Positions 1 through 10,132 of a DNA stretch of 64,000 nucleotides are shown here, in pieces. The first letter of the stretch is position 1. Each line of letters begins with the position of its first letter. Both the position numbers and the translations under genes were made by a program. A model generated the notes under the pieces. That model had not been told where the DNA came from, searched no databases, and saw only the letters and a program-made list of their open reading frames with translations. The stretch is from Chrysoporthe austroafricana (lineage: Eukaryota > Ascomycota > Sordariomycetes > Diaporthales > Cryphonectriaceae): contig JYIP02000001.1 in the NCBI GenBank assembly GCA_001051155.2, forward strand, positions 3,472,001-3,536,000, written 5' to 3'.

Positions 1-229
1 CGCCCTCCTGCTTCCCGCTCTCGATGTAGCCGAGGATCCTGTCGAACTGCATCTTGCTGTTCTGTGTACCCTGGTCCACGCTGGGGTCGAAGTTGTCGCC
101 GACCTTCATAGACCCATGCGCCTGATGTAGGCCTCCAGGAACTCATCGTACACGTCCTCGTGCACGTAGATGTGCGTCCCGGCGTGGCACGTCTGCTCTG
201 AGGTCATGTTGATCCCCCTGAATAAATAT
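1..229 (-). pseudogene. Aldehyde dehydrogenase fragment (catalytic-Cys region), frameshifted, runs off the window
   Basis: The minus strand reads an ALDH segment around the catalytic cysteine ([20 protein letters not shown]), matching the GQxC region of class-1/AldA-type NAD-dependent aldehyde dehydrogenases. The frame then hits a stop (RRMGL*) at about 106. Shifting one base restores the expected continuation ([13 protein letters not shown]), which stays open to the window edge, so there is a one-base lesion near 107. The fragment has no ALDH N-terminus upstream; it begins just after a TTATTCAG sequence that looks like a splice acceptor and is preceded by unrelated hydrolase sequence. Seen: the motif, the frameshift and the missing N-terminus. 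Inference: a non-functional relic. The rest of the gene may continue to the left of the window. Confidence 0.7.
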
Positions 230-504
230 GATGGCAAGCTGTGCAAGGAAAGTTTAACGCCAGATTCAAAATCAACCGGGCCATAGAAGCTCAGTGCTGC
301 TCTGGGCGGGGGCATCTGTGCAGCCTGCGCTGTCCACTCTGGCGACATGGCCAGATGCCCTCTCCTTGACTGCCCGATCGCTACTATCTGGTCTGGATTA
401 GCTCCTCCTACTCCCCCGGCCTCGGATACAATCCTGGGAAACACCTTACAGGCCCTACGGTACGCACTGTAGATGTCAGTGATAGGTCCATCCATAATGT
501 TCAC
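230..504 (-). pseudogene. Alpha/beta-hydrolase (esterase-like) fragment joined to the ALDH relic
   Basis: The same open frame that enters the ALDH fragment starts with a piece resembling the nucleophile-elbow region of fungal alpha/beta-hydrolase-3 enzymes: a DQIVAIGQSRRGHLAMS stretch followed by PPPRAALSFYGPVDF. Family members normally have G-x-S-A-G-G at the elbow. Here the two residues after Ser are Arg-Arg, which should spoil the oxyanion turn. Only about 90 residues are present, with no oxyanion HGGG motif and no catalytic Asp/His region. Direct fusion to ALDH sequence shows a recombination junction rather than a real two-domain protein. It is called a relic from motif similarity only. 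Confidence 0.5.
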
Positions 505-1102
505 CTCTGGACAAAGTCTATAGTCGATGCTGACTGGAAGGCCCTGAGCGAGGATGAGTCTACACAGGCCTTATAGCCCGCATCGAGAGGATTCATGCGT
601 CCACCTCTGAGTCATAACGGCTATGTAGGTATATTAGAAATGGAGATATGTATGAACATAGATAGAAATACACTTCTTTCATATATACTTTGTAATGTAT
701 CAGATGCTTCTCTTCTTTTAAACAAAGGCATCCTTGCTTAATATACCAGTACCGCTATAATTAAGCCGAAGTGACAAGTAAATGATTAAATCATAGTTTC
801 GACTGGAAATTATGTGGAGACTGGAGCTCGTTTGGGGATAACAGGAAGAAGAAAATGATGAGGAAGGGAATAATGTAGACCAAGATGTTATACGCTAAAC
901 AACCCCCTTTCAGTCAGGATACTGTCTTCACGTCAGATTTTATGTTCAAGGGGTCAGGAAGGGGTGACGCTTCTGCTGTGTGAGCGAGACTGATCCTACT
1001 TTACCCAGTATAGACAAAAGTAGGGATACCTGCTTAATTCCCAAGTCTATTCATCATAGCGTAAATTTAATGGTTTCAATTTCTCAACAAAAACTTGGAA
1101 GG
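505..1102. other. Intergenic, AT-rich
   Basis: AT-rich spacer between the hydrolase/ALDH relic and the 3' end of the succinyl-CoA ligase alpha gene. I see no coding signal, tRNA or clear repeat. Confidence 0.5.
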
Positions 1103-2315
1103 TCACTTTCCTAGGAGTGTCCTCATCTCGGATCCCATGACTCCAGGATGCGGTACAATAATAGCCCCAGCATCCTCCAGTGCCTTAGCTTTAGCAGCCG
1201 CGGAAGCATCACTTGAAGACAAGATTGCTCCAGCGTGACCCATTGTCTTTCCTTCTGGCGCAGTCTTTCCCGCCACCATCGCAATGATTGGCTTTGGATT
1301 CGAAGTCTTACTGCGGTACTCCCGAATTACCTCGGCCGCCTTGAGCTCGGCTTCGCCGCCGATCTCTCCGATCACGATGATGCCCTCAGTCTCGTCATGT
1401 TCGAAGAAGAGCTTTAGACCATCGACCAAAGTAGTGCCTTGCCCATTTCAGCGAATGTCATCGTAGAGTGTAAAGGATGTTTTCTTACCTGGAAGCATAT
1501 CGCCGCCCATGCCACATACAATACTCTGCCCGAGCCCGGCCTTCGTCGTGGCACCCACAGCCTCATAACTAAGGGTGCCACTCTTCGAGACGATACCCAC
1601 GCAGCCCTTGGCGTATTGCTTGTAAGGCATGATTCCGAGGCGACACTCCTCAGGAGCAATAATGCCTGGACAATTTGGCCCAACCAGCCTGGTCTTGTTC
1701 TGTGTTCTCAGCACCTCATGTACCCGGAGCATGTCCAGCACCGGAATGTGCTCCGCGACGGAGACGACTAGAGGTACTTCAGACTCAATTGCTTCTATGA
1801 TGGCCTTTGCAGCCCCCAATGCCGGCACGAATACGCAGCTAGCGTGAGGCTTAACATTTTCCATAGCCTTCAAGAATGGTCAATCCACGATAACCCTTGA
1901 CGTCGATTCTTGATAGATTCTTACCTCTCGGACGGTGTTAAAAACAGGCCGATCCAAATGCTCTTGCCCGCCTTTACCGGGCGAGACACCCCCGACAATG
2001 TTGGTTCCATACGCGATCGTATCTTTGGCATTCGCCGTTGCCTGAGTCATATTAGTGATCACGGCACTATGGAGGCTATACAGAGGAGATGACAGACGGC
2101 TCTGCCCGTGAAACCTATAGTGTAAATATTAGCATTGGTCACCGATCACCTGATATTCTATCCTTACCCTGAAAAATCACTCGCGTGTTCTTCCCAATCC
2201 TCAAGTTCGCTATCGTGGCATCGTAGGCATTACCCCTCAACGCGGATGTTGAGAACCGTCTCACGGTCCGCGACAGTAAGCACCGCATGCGCAGTAGATG
2301 AGTGGTCTGCATCAT
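1103..2315 (-). CDS. LSC1: Succinyl-CoA ligase subunit alpha, mitochondrial (cluster paralog)
   Basis: Alpha subunit of succinyl-CoA ligase, which with the beta subunit interconverts succinyl-CoA and succinate plus nucleoside triphosphate in the mitochondrial matrix. Exons on the minus strand: 2315-2168, 2114-2098, 2041-1925, 1867-1489 and 1437-1103, totalling 996 nt and 331 residues. The start is a double ATG followed by an Arg-rich presequence ending RRFSTSAL, typical of matrix import. CoA-binding Rossmann features ([21 protein letters not shown]) come first, then NCPGII, and the phosphorylated His lies in TMGHAGAI near the C-terminus. Exon 2 has only 17 nt, and the intron after it (2042-2097) needs a weak GTCTGT donor. 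All other splice sites are ordinary. No lesion was found, unlike the neighbouring SDR and ALDH remains. The gene lies directly downstream of the beta-subunit gene on the same strand. Confidence 0.9.
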
Positions 2316-3340
2316 GAGTTCGTATTGCTCAGGATCGACTGCATCTCGCTGGGTGTCAGGCGAGGTGCCGGTGACGTTTTGGGCAACGACCAGCGACGTC
2401 GATAACTGTATTGCATGTGACGTGGGCCCGAAAGCACCAAGACGTACTCTCCCTTACATGGAGGATGGACCTAGAGCAGTCGGCCCCTCTGTTCGTAGAG
2501 CGAGTCGGCTATATGTTGCCAACCCTACCCCTTTCGACAACCCGACCCCATTTCCTCAGGCGGGTAACTCCGGTTTCAGGGAGCGCGGACCGGACGCGGA
2601 TCGGATGCATTGCTATTGTAGCTTGCGCAGTTGGGAGCATTAATTGGACCCTTTGACTGTTTTATGGACGAGACCTAGGCGACATTCCACCTCAGTGAAG
2701 AAGTTGTATGGAAGTCGCATTTGATAGCACCCGAGGGCTGAGGGCTGCTGGACACTGAAGGAGCTGCGTGTGCATGGAGTGGAAGAAGGGGTAGGAGCTG
2801 TGAGAGGCAGCATCGAAGTGTCTTGATGGGCTTTGGACATAGTCGAGTGGATTCTGTGAGATTCAGGGCATAAGGTCACTGATCTGACCCTTTTTGGTGA
2901 GCGTTAGGCTATGAACACACAAGAGCTGGAGTAATACATATACACTGTTTAGAAATAAGGAACATCACAAGTCTCCTTTCAATATGAACCTAGCTATAAA
3001 AGCATAGAAGAACACCTGGGACCGGAAGGTAAGGCGATTTGTGAAGAGCCCAAAAGTATGTGCGAGCTCTCGTCTCAGTTGTGCTGGTATCTTAGCACGA
3101 AGTAATGAGCATAAAGGGAAATCTAGGGCCACAAGGAACAATAATTCTCAGAATGCAACTCAAATTCATAGTCATCGCTAAAACTCAACATCGAGCGTGC
3201 CAGGGGGAATACGGCAGGATGGCTAAATCTTGACTGCTTGGTAATATCTATGATCAAAATCCTGGGAGTCGATCCACAAAGAGTGATCGAGACATGGACT
3301 CAACATATTGTACCTCTCATAACTTCACTATGTCCACCGC
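2316..3340. other. Spacer between the two succinyl-CoA ligase genes
   Basis: About 1 kb separates the beta gene (upstream) from the alpha gene, so it must hold the beta terminator and the alpha promoter. The centre (2330-2640) is GC-rich and the flank towards beta is AT-rich. No coding exon was recognised. Confidence 0.5.
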
Positions 3341-4910
3341 CTATGAAAGGTCCGACGCTGCCAACTCGACAGCCTTCTTCGCAGCCTCACCAAACCCGGC
3401 TTCGGTATGGAGTCCCAGGTTTGCATCTTCCAGCTACAATGAAAAGTCAGTACAAGATAACAATCCTGTGAACAAGATAAAGACTTACGAGCTTTAATCC
3501 TTGCTCCGAGTTAGTTCCTTGCAGGCGCACGACCACGGGCACCGGGAACGACCCAATCTTTTTCGCAGCCCCGATGATCGATTCAGCGATCATATCGCAA
3601 CGAATAATGCCTTAACAAACACCATGGTTAGCACGTACTTTGGCCTTGAGAATGGCATCGAAAATGTACCCCCGTAGATATTAACCAAGATGCACTTCAC
3701 TCTGTCATCACTCAGAATGATCTCGAAAGCTTTCTGCATGGTTTCCGTTGTGGCTTGCCCACCTGCATCTAGGAAGTTTGCACTGGTGCCACTGTGGTGG
3801 GCAATCGCGTCGTTCGTGGCCATTGCGAGCCCAGCGCCGTTGACCACATTCCCGATCGAGCCGTCCATCTGGATGTAGACGAGGCCGTGCTTCTCAGCTT
3901 CCAGCTCTGCCGCCGTGGTGACGCCATTTCCGCTGCCTTTGTCTCTCATGGCGAAGAGTTCCTGTTGTCGCGGTTTGGCAGCGTCGTCGAAGGAGAACTT
4001 GGCGTCCAGGCAGGTGAAATTCTCCGTATCAGCATGGCGGACCAGGGGGTTGATCTCCATGAGTGTGGCATCCTTGGATACGAAAAGCTTGTGCATCCTG
4101 TCGAGCAGGTCTCCGAGATTTGCCTCCTCTTTAGGCGATGTTCCCATGGCTTTGGCAATCTGGCTCAGGAGATTGGGTTTGATGCCCTCGCTGATTTTGA
4201 AGTGGTACTTGTGGACTTCTTCTGGGGTCTCTTTGGCCACGGTCTCGATGTCCATGCCGCCACTCTTGGAGATGATGATTGCCGGGCGGTAATTTTCGCG
4301 GTCAATGGCGATGGCTAGATACCATTCGTCATCGTACGCAAGAACCTCAGCCACATAGACCTTGTCTACCACCAATCCTTTGCCAGTAGTCTGCTTGGTC
4401 TTGAGACGGTGGCCCAGCATCTGCTCAGCCATCGTTCTTCCGGCGTCGGGACTCTCGACAAGCTGGATGCCTCCACTCAGACCATTGTCGAAGGACCCTT
4501 TGCCACGTCCACCTTTCAGGATTTGCGACTTTACTACACACCGTCCACCTACAAGATTGTTGGCAAGGTGTATATTCATCTTAGGTGGAAGCAATACCTA
4601 CCGAGCTCCTCGACAATTCGAGAAACATCCTCTGGTGTTCGTGCGAGCTGCCCTCGTGGAACAGGTACTCCATACTGCGACGAGGTCCATGAGTTTGAGA
4701 CCACAGTGATCGATGATGTCCACTTACGTCCTTCAGTAAGCCCTGCGACTGATACTCGTGCAGGCTCAGGCACCTTGTTTGTTGTCTTGGAAGTAGCTTC
4801 GTGTCACGTCATTAGCAACTTGGCCACCGGTGGGCGGTGTTTAGAATCTTGGTGCCTACCTTCTGTGTAGTTCTAAGAATCCTGAGGGTCATATTCATCA
4901 TGAACGCCAT
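3341..4910 (-). CDS. LSC2: Succinyl-CoA ligase subunit beta, mitochondrial (cluster paralog)
   Basis: Beta subunit of succinyl-CoA ligase, the ATP-grasp nucleotide-binding partner of the alpha subunit encoded just downstream. Exons: 4910-4860, 4796-4728, 4674-4602, 4548-3670, 3610-3489 and 3433-3341, totalling 1287 nt and 428 residues. Introns are 53-63 bp with canonical ends, and the first has a clear GCTAATGAC branch site. The N-terminus is a basic mitochondrial presequence leading to the family hallmark [23 protein letters not shown]-grasp residues follow ([17 protein letters not shown]), then EINPLV, and a CoA-ligase domain with [12 protein letters not shown] and the specificity region [10 protein letters not shown]. 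No stop or frameshift was found. Eukaryotic alpha and beta genes are normally unlinked, so this head-to-tail pair suggests a dedicated second copy in a pathway cluster (inference). Confidence 0.9.
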
Positions 4911-5368
4911 AGTCGCAGCTCACACTGAGGTCGACGTGAGGCTTTCTATCTGCAGTGAGCGAAAATGTCGCGAATCTTTCTTACGTCGTCACATGCACTA
5001 TAATTACGCCTCTAAATTCCCTAGCACTGCCTAGCACGATCGAAGTTTGAGGATTGTCTCCGCACACGGTAAGCACCAAGCGTTGGTGTGGCACTAGGAC
5101 GTGCATGACCCGCGGCCACGCCCGGCTACTTACAAGGCTCAAGTAACCGGCTTGGCCGTGGAGATGAAGACAGGGTGTTTGCCGGCCTACTCTCTGTCCA
5201 TCTTCATTGCAACGGATCAGTCTGTGCAGGACATCCTCTGAGAAATTCGCAGAGAAATCACGTAAACGATGTGACTAATGAGCTCAGATGAAGTGCCTGG
5301 ACAGCGTATGTGGTGAATTTATGTGGACTGAGGCGTGGGTCTACGGTTTCTACAGCGCTTGGATGAAC
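4911..5368. other. Spacer upstream of the beta-subunit gene
   Basis: Presumed promoter of the succinyl-CoA ligase beta gene plus the 3' flank of the SDR pseudogene. It contains an imperfect inverted stretch around 5120-5215 (AAGTAACCGGCTTGGCCGTG side). No gene was recognised. Confidence 0.4.
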
Positions 5369-6366
5369 TCAAACAGCCCTTCCGCCATCCACCTCTAAGT
5401 TGATCCCAGTAATAACCTTACTCTCGCCAGAAGCCAAGAACAGGCAGGCAATGGCCACGTCCACTGCTTCGCATAAAGTCCTTAAAGGACTATTGTCAAT
5501 AAATTTGGCTTGATTCTCAGGCGTGTCCGGTACTCCGGAGAAATATTCAAACCTAGGTACAATTTTCGCATCAGCCTAGTCCTTAAGGCTTAGGATTATT
5601 ATGGAGTTGAGGTACGTACGTACAGCCCAGTGCCACCAAGCAGAGGGCAGACAGAGTTCACACGGATCCTCTGCGGTCCATACTCTGCAGCAAGCCCCTT
5701 CGTGGCCTAGGGATTAGCAGCGTACGGGCACTCGTCATGGTAAGGGCAGACCTACATTCCACACCGCTCCCTTCGACCATACCAGTCCTAGTCGTGGACG
5801 AGTAGCGCCGACTGAAGCGACATTGATCATTGATCCCCCATCCCCCTGCTTTATGAGCGTGGTATCAATGCCGCAGTTCCGAAGTAGACTCCCTTGACGT
5901 TCACGTTGAAGTATTTGTCGAAGTCTGTTTCTGTCACCTCCGCTGTGGGATATCCGCGAATTCTATCAGTTTGGCTACAGCCTCCTGTCCGTGTCATGTC
6001 TCGGAAAATCTCACCTTGTTTCTGTATGTGGTACCAGCGTTGTTTACCAGGTAGTCGATCCTGCCGTAACGCGATTGGGTAGTCTCCATGATCTGGTGCC
6101 AATCCTCCAGCTGGGCCACATCGGCGCGGACAAACGACCTCGCGTCTGGCAAGTCTTGGGCCACCCGCTTGCCGCCTGCCTCGTTGATATCCGCGATCAG
6201 CACCTTGGCGCCTTCTTGAGCGAAGCGCCGCGCGATCCCCTCTCCATAGCCAGACCCTCCGCCCAGAACAGTGTGAGTTAGTTTCCCATAGACACAATAG
6301 AGGAGTCCCACCTGTGACGATGGCTACCTTGCCTGCAAGTTGTGATCCGGCCTTGAGAGAGTTCAT
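5369..6366 (-). pseudogene. Short-chain dehydrogenase/reductase (SDR), broken, catalytic Tyr deleted
   Basis: Classical SDR remnants can be followed from MNSLKAGSQLAGKVAIVTG (ATG at 6366) through NNAGTTYRNK, NVNVKGVYFGTAALIP, MINVASVGATRP, ATKGLAAEYGP and RIRVNSVCP to the C-terminal ITGINLEVDGGRAV. Several lesions are visible. The first intron (donor at 6311) has GG where the acceptor AG should be (6263-6264); a cryptic AG nearby would keep frame but drop two Gly. The second intron (donor 6014) ends AT instead of AG at 5950-5951. A one-base deletion near 5857 shifts the frame. Near 5776 the sequence reads LVWSKGAV where the family has W-Y-N-A-S-K, so three codons including the catalytic Tyr of YxxxK are gone. 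Two later introns (e.g. 5707-5755, GCTAAT branch) look normal. I call it a non-functional NAD(P)-dependent alcohol/hydroxyacid dehydrogenase of the same former cluster. Confidence 0.8.
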
Positions 6367-6801
6367 GCTGGCGGTCTGGAATGTCCTCTGCACAGGCTAT
6401 ATGAGCCAAGACAGACTTCTCTCCTTATCAAAACCAGGCTATTTCAAATGGGAGCTGCGAAAATAAAATTGATTTAGGGTACGAACATGGCATTTCTAGT
6501 TGAAGTTCCTCACCCGAACTTGGGTATTAGCACGAACACGATAGGAACCGCACGGAGACGGCTTTGTCTAAGCGGTCCGGGTATCTCATCCTCGGTGCAT
6601 GACGGCAGCATGCCTAACTAACTGGTTGGATATGGACGCCAGGGGCCGTCTACGTCTTATTCTGTGATATTGAACAGCACACGCGAGGGAATAGCTGCCA
6701 TTTTCAATTTTATGATAGCTCCCTTCATCCATATACACGGCTAGGAACTTGGCCCACTCCCAACCGATTCACTCATATAGCGAATCAGGCTGAGCAGGAC
6801 A
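6367..6801. other. Short spacer between two relics
   Basis: Divergent spacer between the SDR pseudogene (minus) and the SSADH-like relic (plus), probably the old shared promoter. No gene was recognised. Confidence 0.4.
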
Positions 6802-7038
6802 TTGGCTTTGCAGGCTTGTCGCCAGCTCGTCAACAGTAGGCACAGCGTTCGAGTGGATGGCCGATCTAGTTTCAGGGCATACAGCTCAGAGAGCTTGAAG
6901 TCTAAGCTTCGGAATCCGTCGCTGTTTCAGCAGCACGCCTATGTGGGTGGCAGGTGGGTAGATGGGCGAGATGGCAAGACCTTCTCAGTGGTGGATCCTT
7001 ACTCAGGGAACAGAATCGAGAAATGTCCCGTAATGTGA
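6802..7038 (+). pseudogene. Succinate-semialdehyde dehydrogenase N-terminal fragment
   Basis: About 78 residues match the start of mitochondrial succinate-semialdehyde dehydrogenases: a basic presequence, then LRNPSLFQQHAYVGGRWVDG and GKTFSVVDPYSGNRIEKCP. The codon where an initiator would be expected is TTG, and the frame closes upstream at a TAG (6778-6780) with no ATG, so the start codon is lost or altered. After CPVM the frame ends at a GTGAGT sequence that resembles a 5' splice site, but the next homologous sequence is not ALDH; it is the C-terminus of a zinc alcohol dehydrogenase. The cofactor-binding and catalytic parts of SSADH are absent. The call is a relic; the family assignment rests on the N-terminal pattern. 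Confidence 0.65.
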
Positions 7039-7039
7039 G

Positions 7040-7285
7040 TGTAGCTCTCGACGAGATGAGACCCCCGCCTGAGTTTATCCCGAAGCTGATCGAGATGCAG
7101 AGAGAGGGCAAGTTTCCGATCGGGAGGTTGTGTAGGATGTATCAGGTGGATCAGTTGAAGGAAGCTATTCATGATATGCATACTGGGAAGGTGAGTAGCC
7201 GCTGCCCATGGTCTCCTTAGACTGCCCGCCAGCTGACCCCCCATCTTTAGGTCACTGAACCCTGTGCTCAAGTGGTAACTTTGAG
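7040..7285 (+). pseudogene. Zinc-type (MDR) alcohol dehydrogenase C-terminal fragment
   Basis: The stretch DEMRPPPEFIPKLIEMQREG, then FPIGRLCRMY and LKEAIHDMHTGK, matches the last ~50 residues of medium-chain aryl/benzyl-alcohol dehydrogenases, which end in a HTGKVIKPVL-like tail. A GTGAGT donor follows GK at 7192 and a CTTTAG acceptor precedes VTEP at about 7252, so the ancestral intron is still recognisable. The zinc-binding and Rossmann domains are missing, and the fragment abuts the SSADH N-terminus. It is a recombination product, not a functional gene. Confidence 0.6.
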
Positions 7286-10132
7286 GAAGTTGTGGAGCGG
7301 TATTGACACGGAACTCAAATCCACAAAAATGCTATGCATATTACCATCGGTTGTCTGAGCCTTTGCGGGCACTGTGCTTTAGGCGGCTCGGTTGGCAGCC
7401 GAAAGTCAATGTCCCTTCAACATTGGTCTGGTGTTTGTCTTCGATCCAGCCGGCTGCAATATTACTTGTTCTTTCCCAGTTCAACCATTAGCGATCCTGC
7501 CATCATCTTCAAGATGGTAGTCACCCTACTCCTCGCGGCTTTGAAAAAGAATAATAAAAAGGGGAAAAGGGCGACACTAGTCTAGGCCCGTGATCGACGT
7601 GGCGAGTGACGATGAGACTGTCGCCTTGCCATGTAGAACTTGACGCAGGAGCCGGGGAAACAGGACAGGGATTTCTAGCAGGATGTTGACCAGGGTAGAA
7701 ACCCATCAACGAAAGATTAGGTCGACGGCAGAAGCGGTTGGACGGTGACAACAGTAAGTCGTGGGCTCACTCGCATTGCTAGCTTGCCTACCTGCCTTGA
7801 GCAAACTTGAGGGGGAGATGTATTGGGTGCTATGGGTAAGGACTTGTGTACTCTGTACAAGCTCTTGCACACTGTCAGCCAAATGGACGTTGAGATAAAG
7901 TTGTACGCGGTACCTGGTTCCGAATCCACCGAGGCTCTCCGCCGTGCCGGGTGCCGGGCAGCACAGGCCACTCCGGCGAATTATGGATCGCCTCAGTCCG
8001 TGGATGGTGAGACGGGCCGGGTCGCGGGTTTGGACGATGGCTGTTTCACGCCGCACACGCACACCGTATTCTCCCCCGCACTCCCCGCGTCTTTCTCAAG
8101 TTTTGATGGCCGGTTCATGCTGCCGAGCACGCTGGGGCTGCGGCGTCATGGAGCAAATCTGGTTTGTTCTACCGGTAGCCCTGTGCAGAGCGAGGTCCAG
8201 CAGACATTCTGGTTGGGCTTGGGATGAACTTGGGGGTGTGGTAGAGAGCCTGGGACGCTAGTAGATGCCATGCTGTCGGTTGTATATCCTGCAGTTCATT
8301 AAGATGGCGTGCATGGAGGAGGCTCGCATGACCTGCGGCCGTGGTGGAGGGTGGGAAGCATGGTCGACCCAAGGGCGGGGAACGGGATGCAAGCCACAAT
8401 CTAGACTCTTTGTAGAAGGGTGTATTGTTTTGAAGTAGTGCACACGAAGGTTTGGCGCACTCCAATTCAGACTAATTCTGGCCTTGTGATGGGTCATTCC
8501 AGCGGCCAGGTGGTTGAGTTGATGGCTGTAAAAATAGTAGGTCTTTGTTGATTCGGTTTGGCAGGTCTGCTTTCGAGGTCGACATCAGATGGGCTCAGGC
8601 ACCAGCAGAAGCGCGAGACGGCACAGATAATAGCCTAGGAGTATGGCCTATCTATGTTTGGGGAAGATCTGCCGCACCTCTGATATCGAATGCTCTCAGC
8701 TCTATCAATGTAACAGTATTCTGCTCGCATGCAGCTACCCCTGGAGGCTGCATCTCACTCAGCAAATGAACGAATCTGACCAGCCTCTTCCATCCCTGCA
8801 GCCATACAGGAAATCACTTGTTCTGAAAGACAGGATGACGATTCAGACAGGGGGCATGAGACAGAACCAAGACCTGATCGACATGAAAAGGCTTGAATTT
8901 AATCTGTGGTACAGTGCATTCAAGACAGAGAGTTGCCTATCAAAGGAAAAGCAGACGATGTCAAGTGGCTGGCGTGGCTGGGAGGAAGGCTCTGAGATTC
9001 TAGAGACTAAGGAAAGTCGTGCCGATCGGGGACCTAAACTACACTCTACATGATCTCGCTGGCACTCCATCACTCATTTCATTCCTAACAGAACTTCCAA
9101 AGAACTGAAATTTTTTTTTTTTGAGTGCCTCTCGTCGATGAATCGGTCAAGAACAGCCCACTCACCAACCTCCCTCACTACCCCACTTCAAAATGTGACC
9201 GTCAGTCACATGGTGGCTGATGGACGGGAGGAATGCCATTGTATGACGGAAGTCCCCGTGCACGGGCTGGCTTTGACCACCATCCACTGCCATCCTACAG
9301 TCTCTCAGCCTGCGATCCTTCCTAGCTCGAGATATTTTCCGAGGTCCACTTTAGTTGTATCCGAATTCAGCAGGATGGTGGCTCAGGTGGTCGGGAGGGA
9401 TACTTTACAGACATGCAAAGAGTGCTCCGAGTAATCGATCGATACCTCTTCTAAACACCCAACCCAACCCTCATACTTTTCACATGTCTGAGGACCCGAT
9501 CTGCGCTGGCCCACAGACATCATTAGGTCCTGGCTGTGGTTTACATGCGTGCTTGACAGCGCTAAGTAGCTAGGCTCTAGAGCTCGGTAGGTGTCCCTAA
9601 GGCTATTACAAGAGGCGCAACACATTCCAAGATATCATCAGGTTGTCTGCCCAGAAAAATTTATCAAGATCCAGCCAACGAACTCTCTCTGGGCCTAATG
9701 CAGGGGATTGTTCAAAATCTTTGTGGATCGCTTACCAAGGTCGATCGCAAGGTGAGGTGGTCGCCATAAGCGGCCACTGGCCAGAGGCATTCAGCTTAGA
9801 GCAGGGGTCATACCTTGATGCAACCCTGGATCCCTGCAGGGCATCCTGCGGTGGAAACATTGTGTGAAGGGAACCCCAAACGCGGACCCTCAAATTCACA
9901 GCTGCTGCACCTTGACGACCTCCACCGCAAGCTCGCCTATGACGCAGATCCCCAGCCAGCTTGGGTACTTCACCACCACAACACACCTTGCTTCCGCCGA
10001 ACCCAATCCCAGCGCCAGCTTGGATCCCAAACTCTTCCACTGACCGGAGACAGATCTCGGGGATAAAGACAACAGCGACCATCCAATCATTGCGAACCTA
10101 TACTGTGAGCCCTCTGAAGAGGAGGAGGTATA
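7286..10132. other. About 2.8 kb without a recognised gene
   Basis: Mixed-composition DNA with only short overlapping frames on both strands and no family motif. There is a short T-run at about 9112-9122. The last few hundred bases must include the promoter of the nucleotide-sugar transporter gene. I see nothing else that I can support. Confidence 0.5.
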
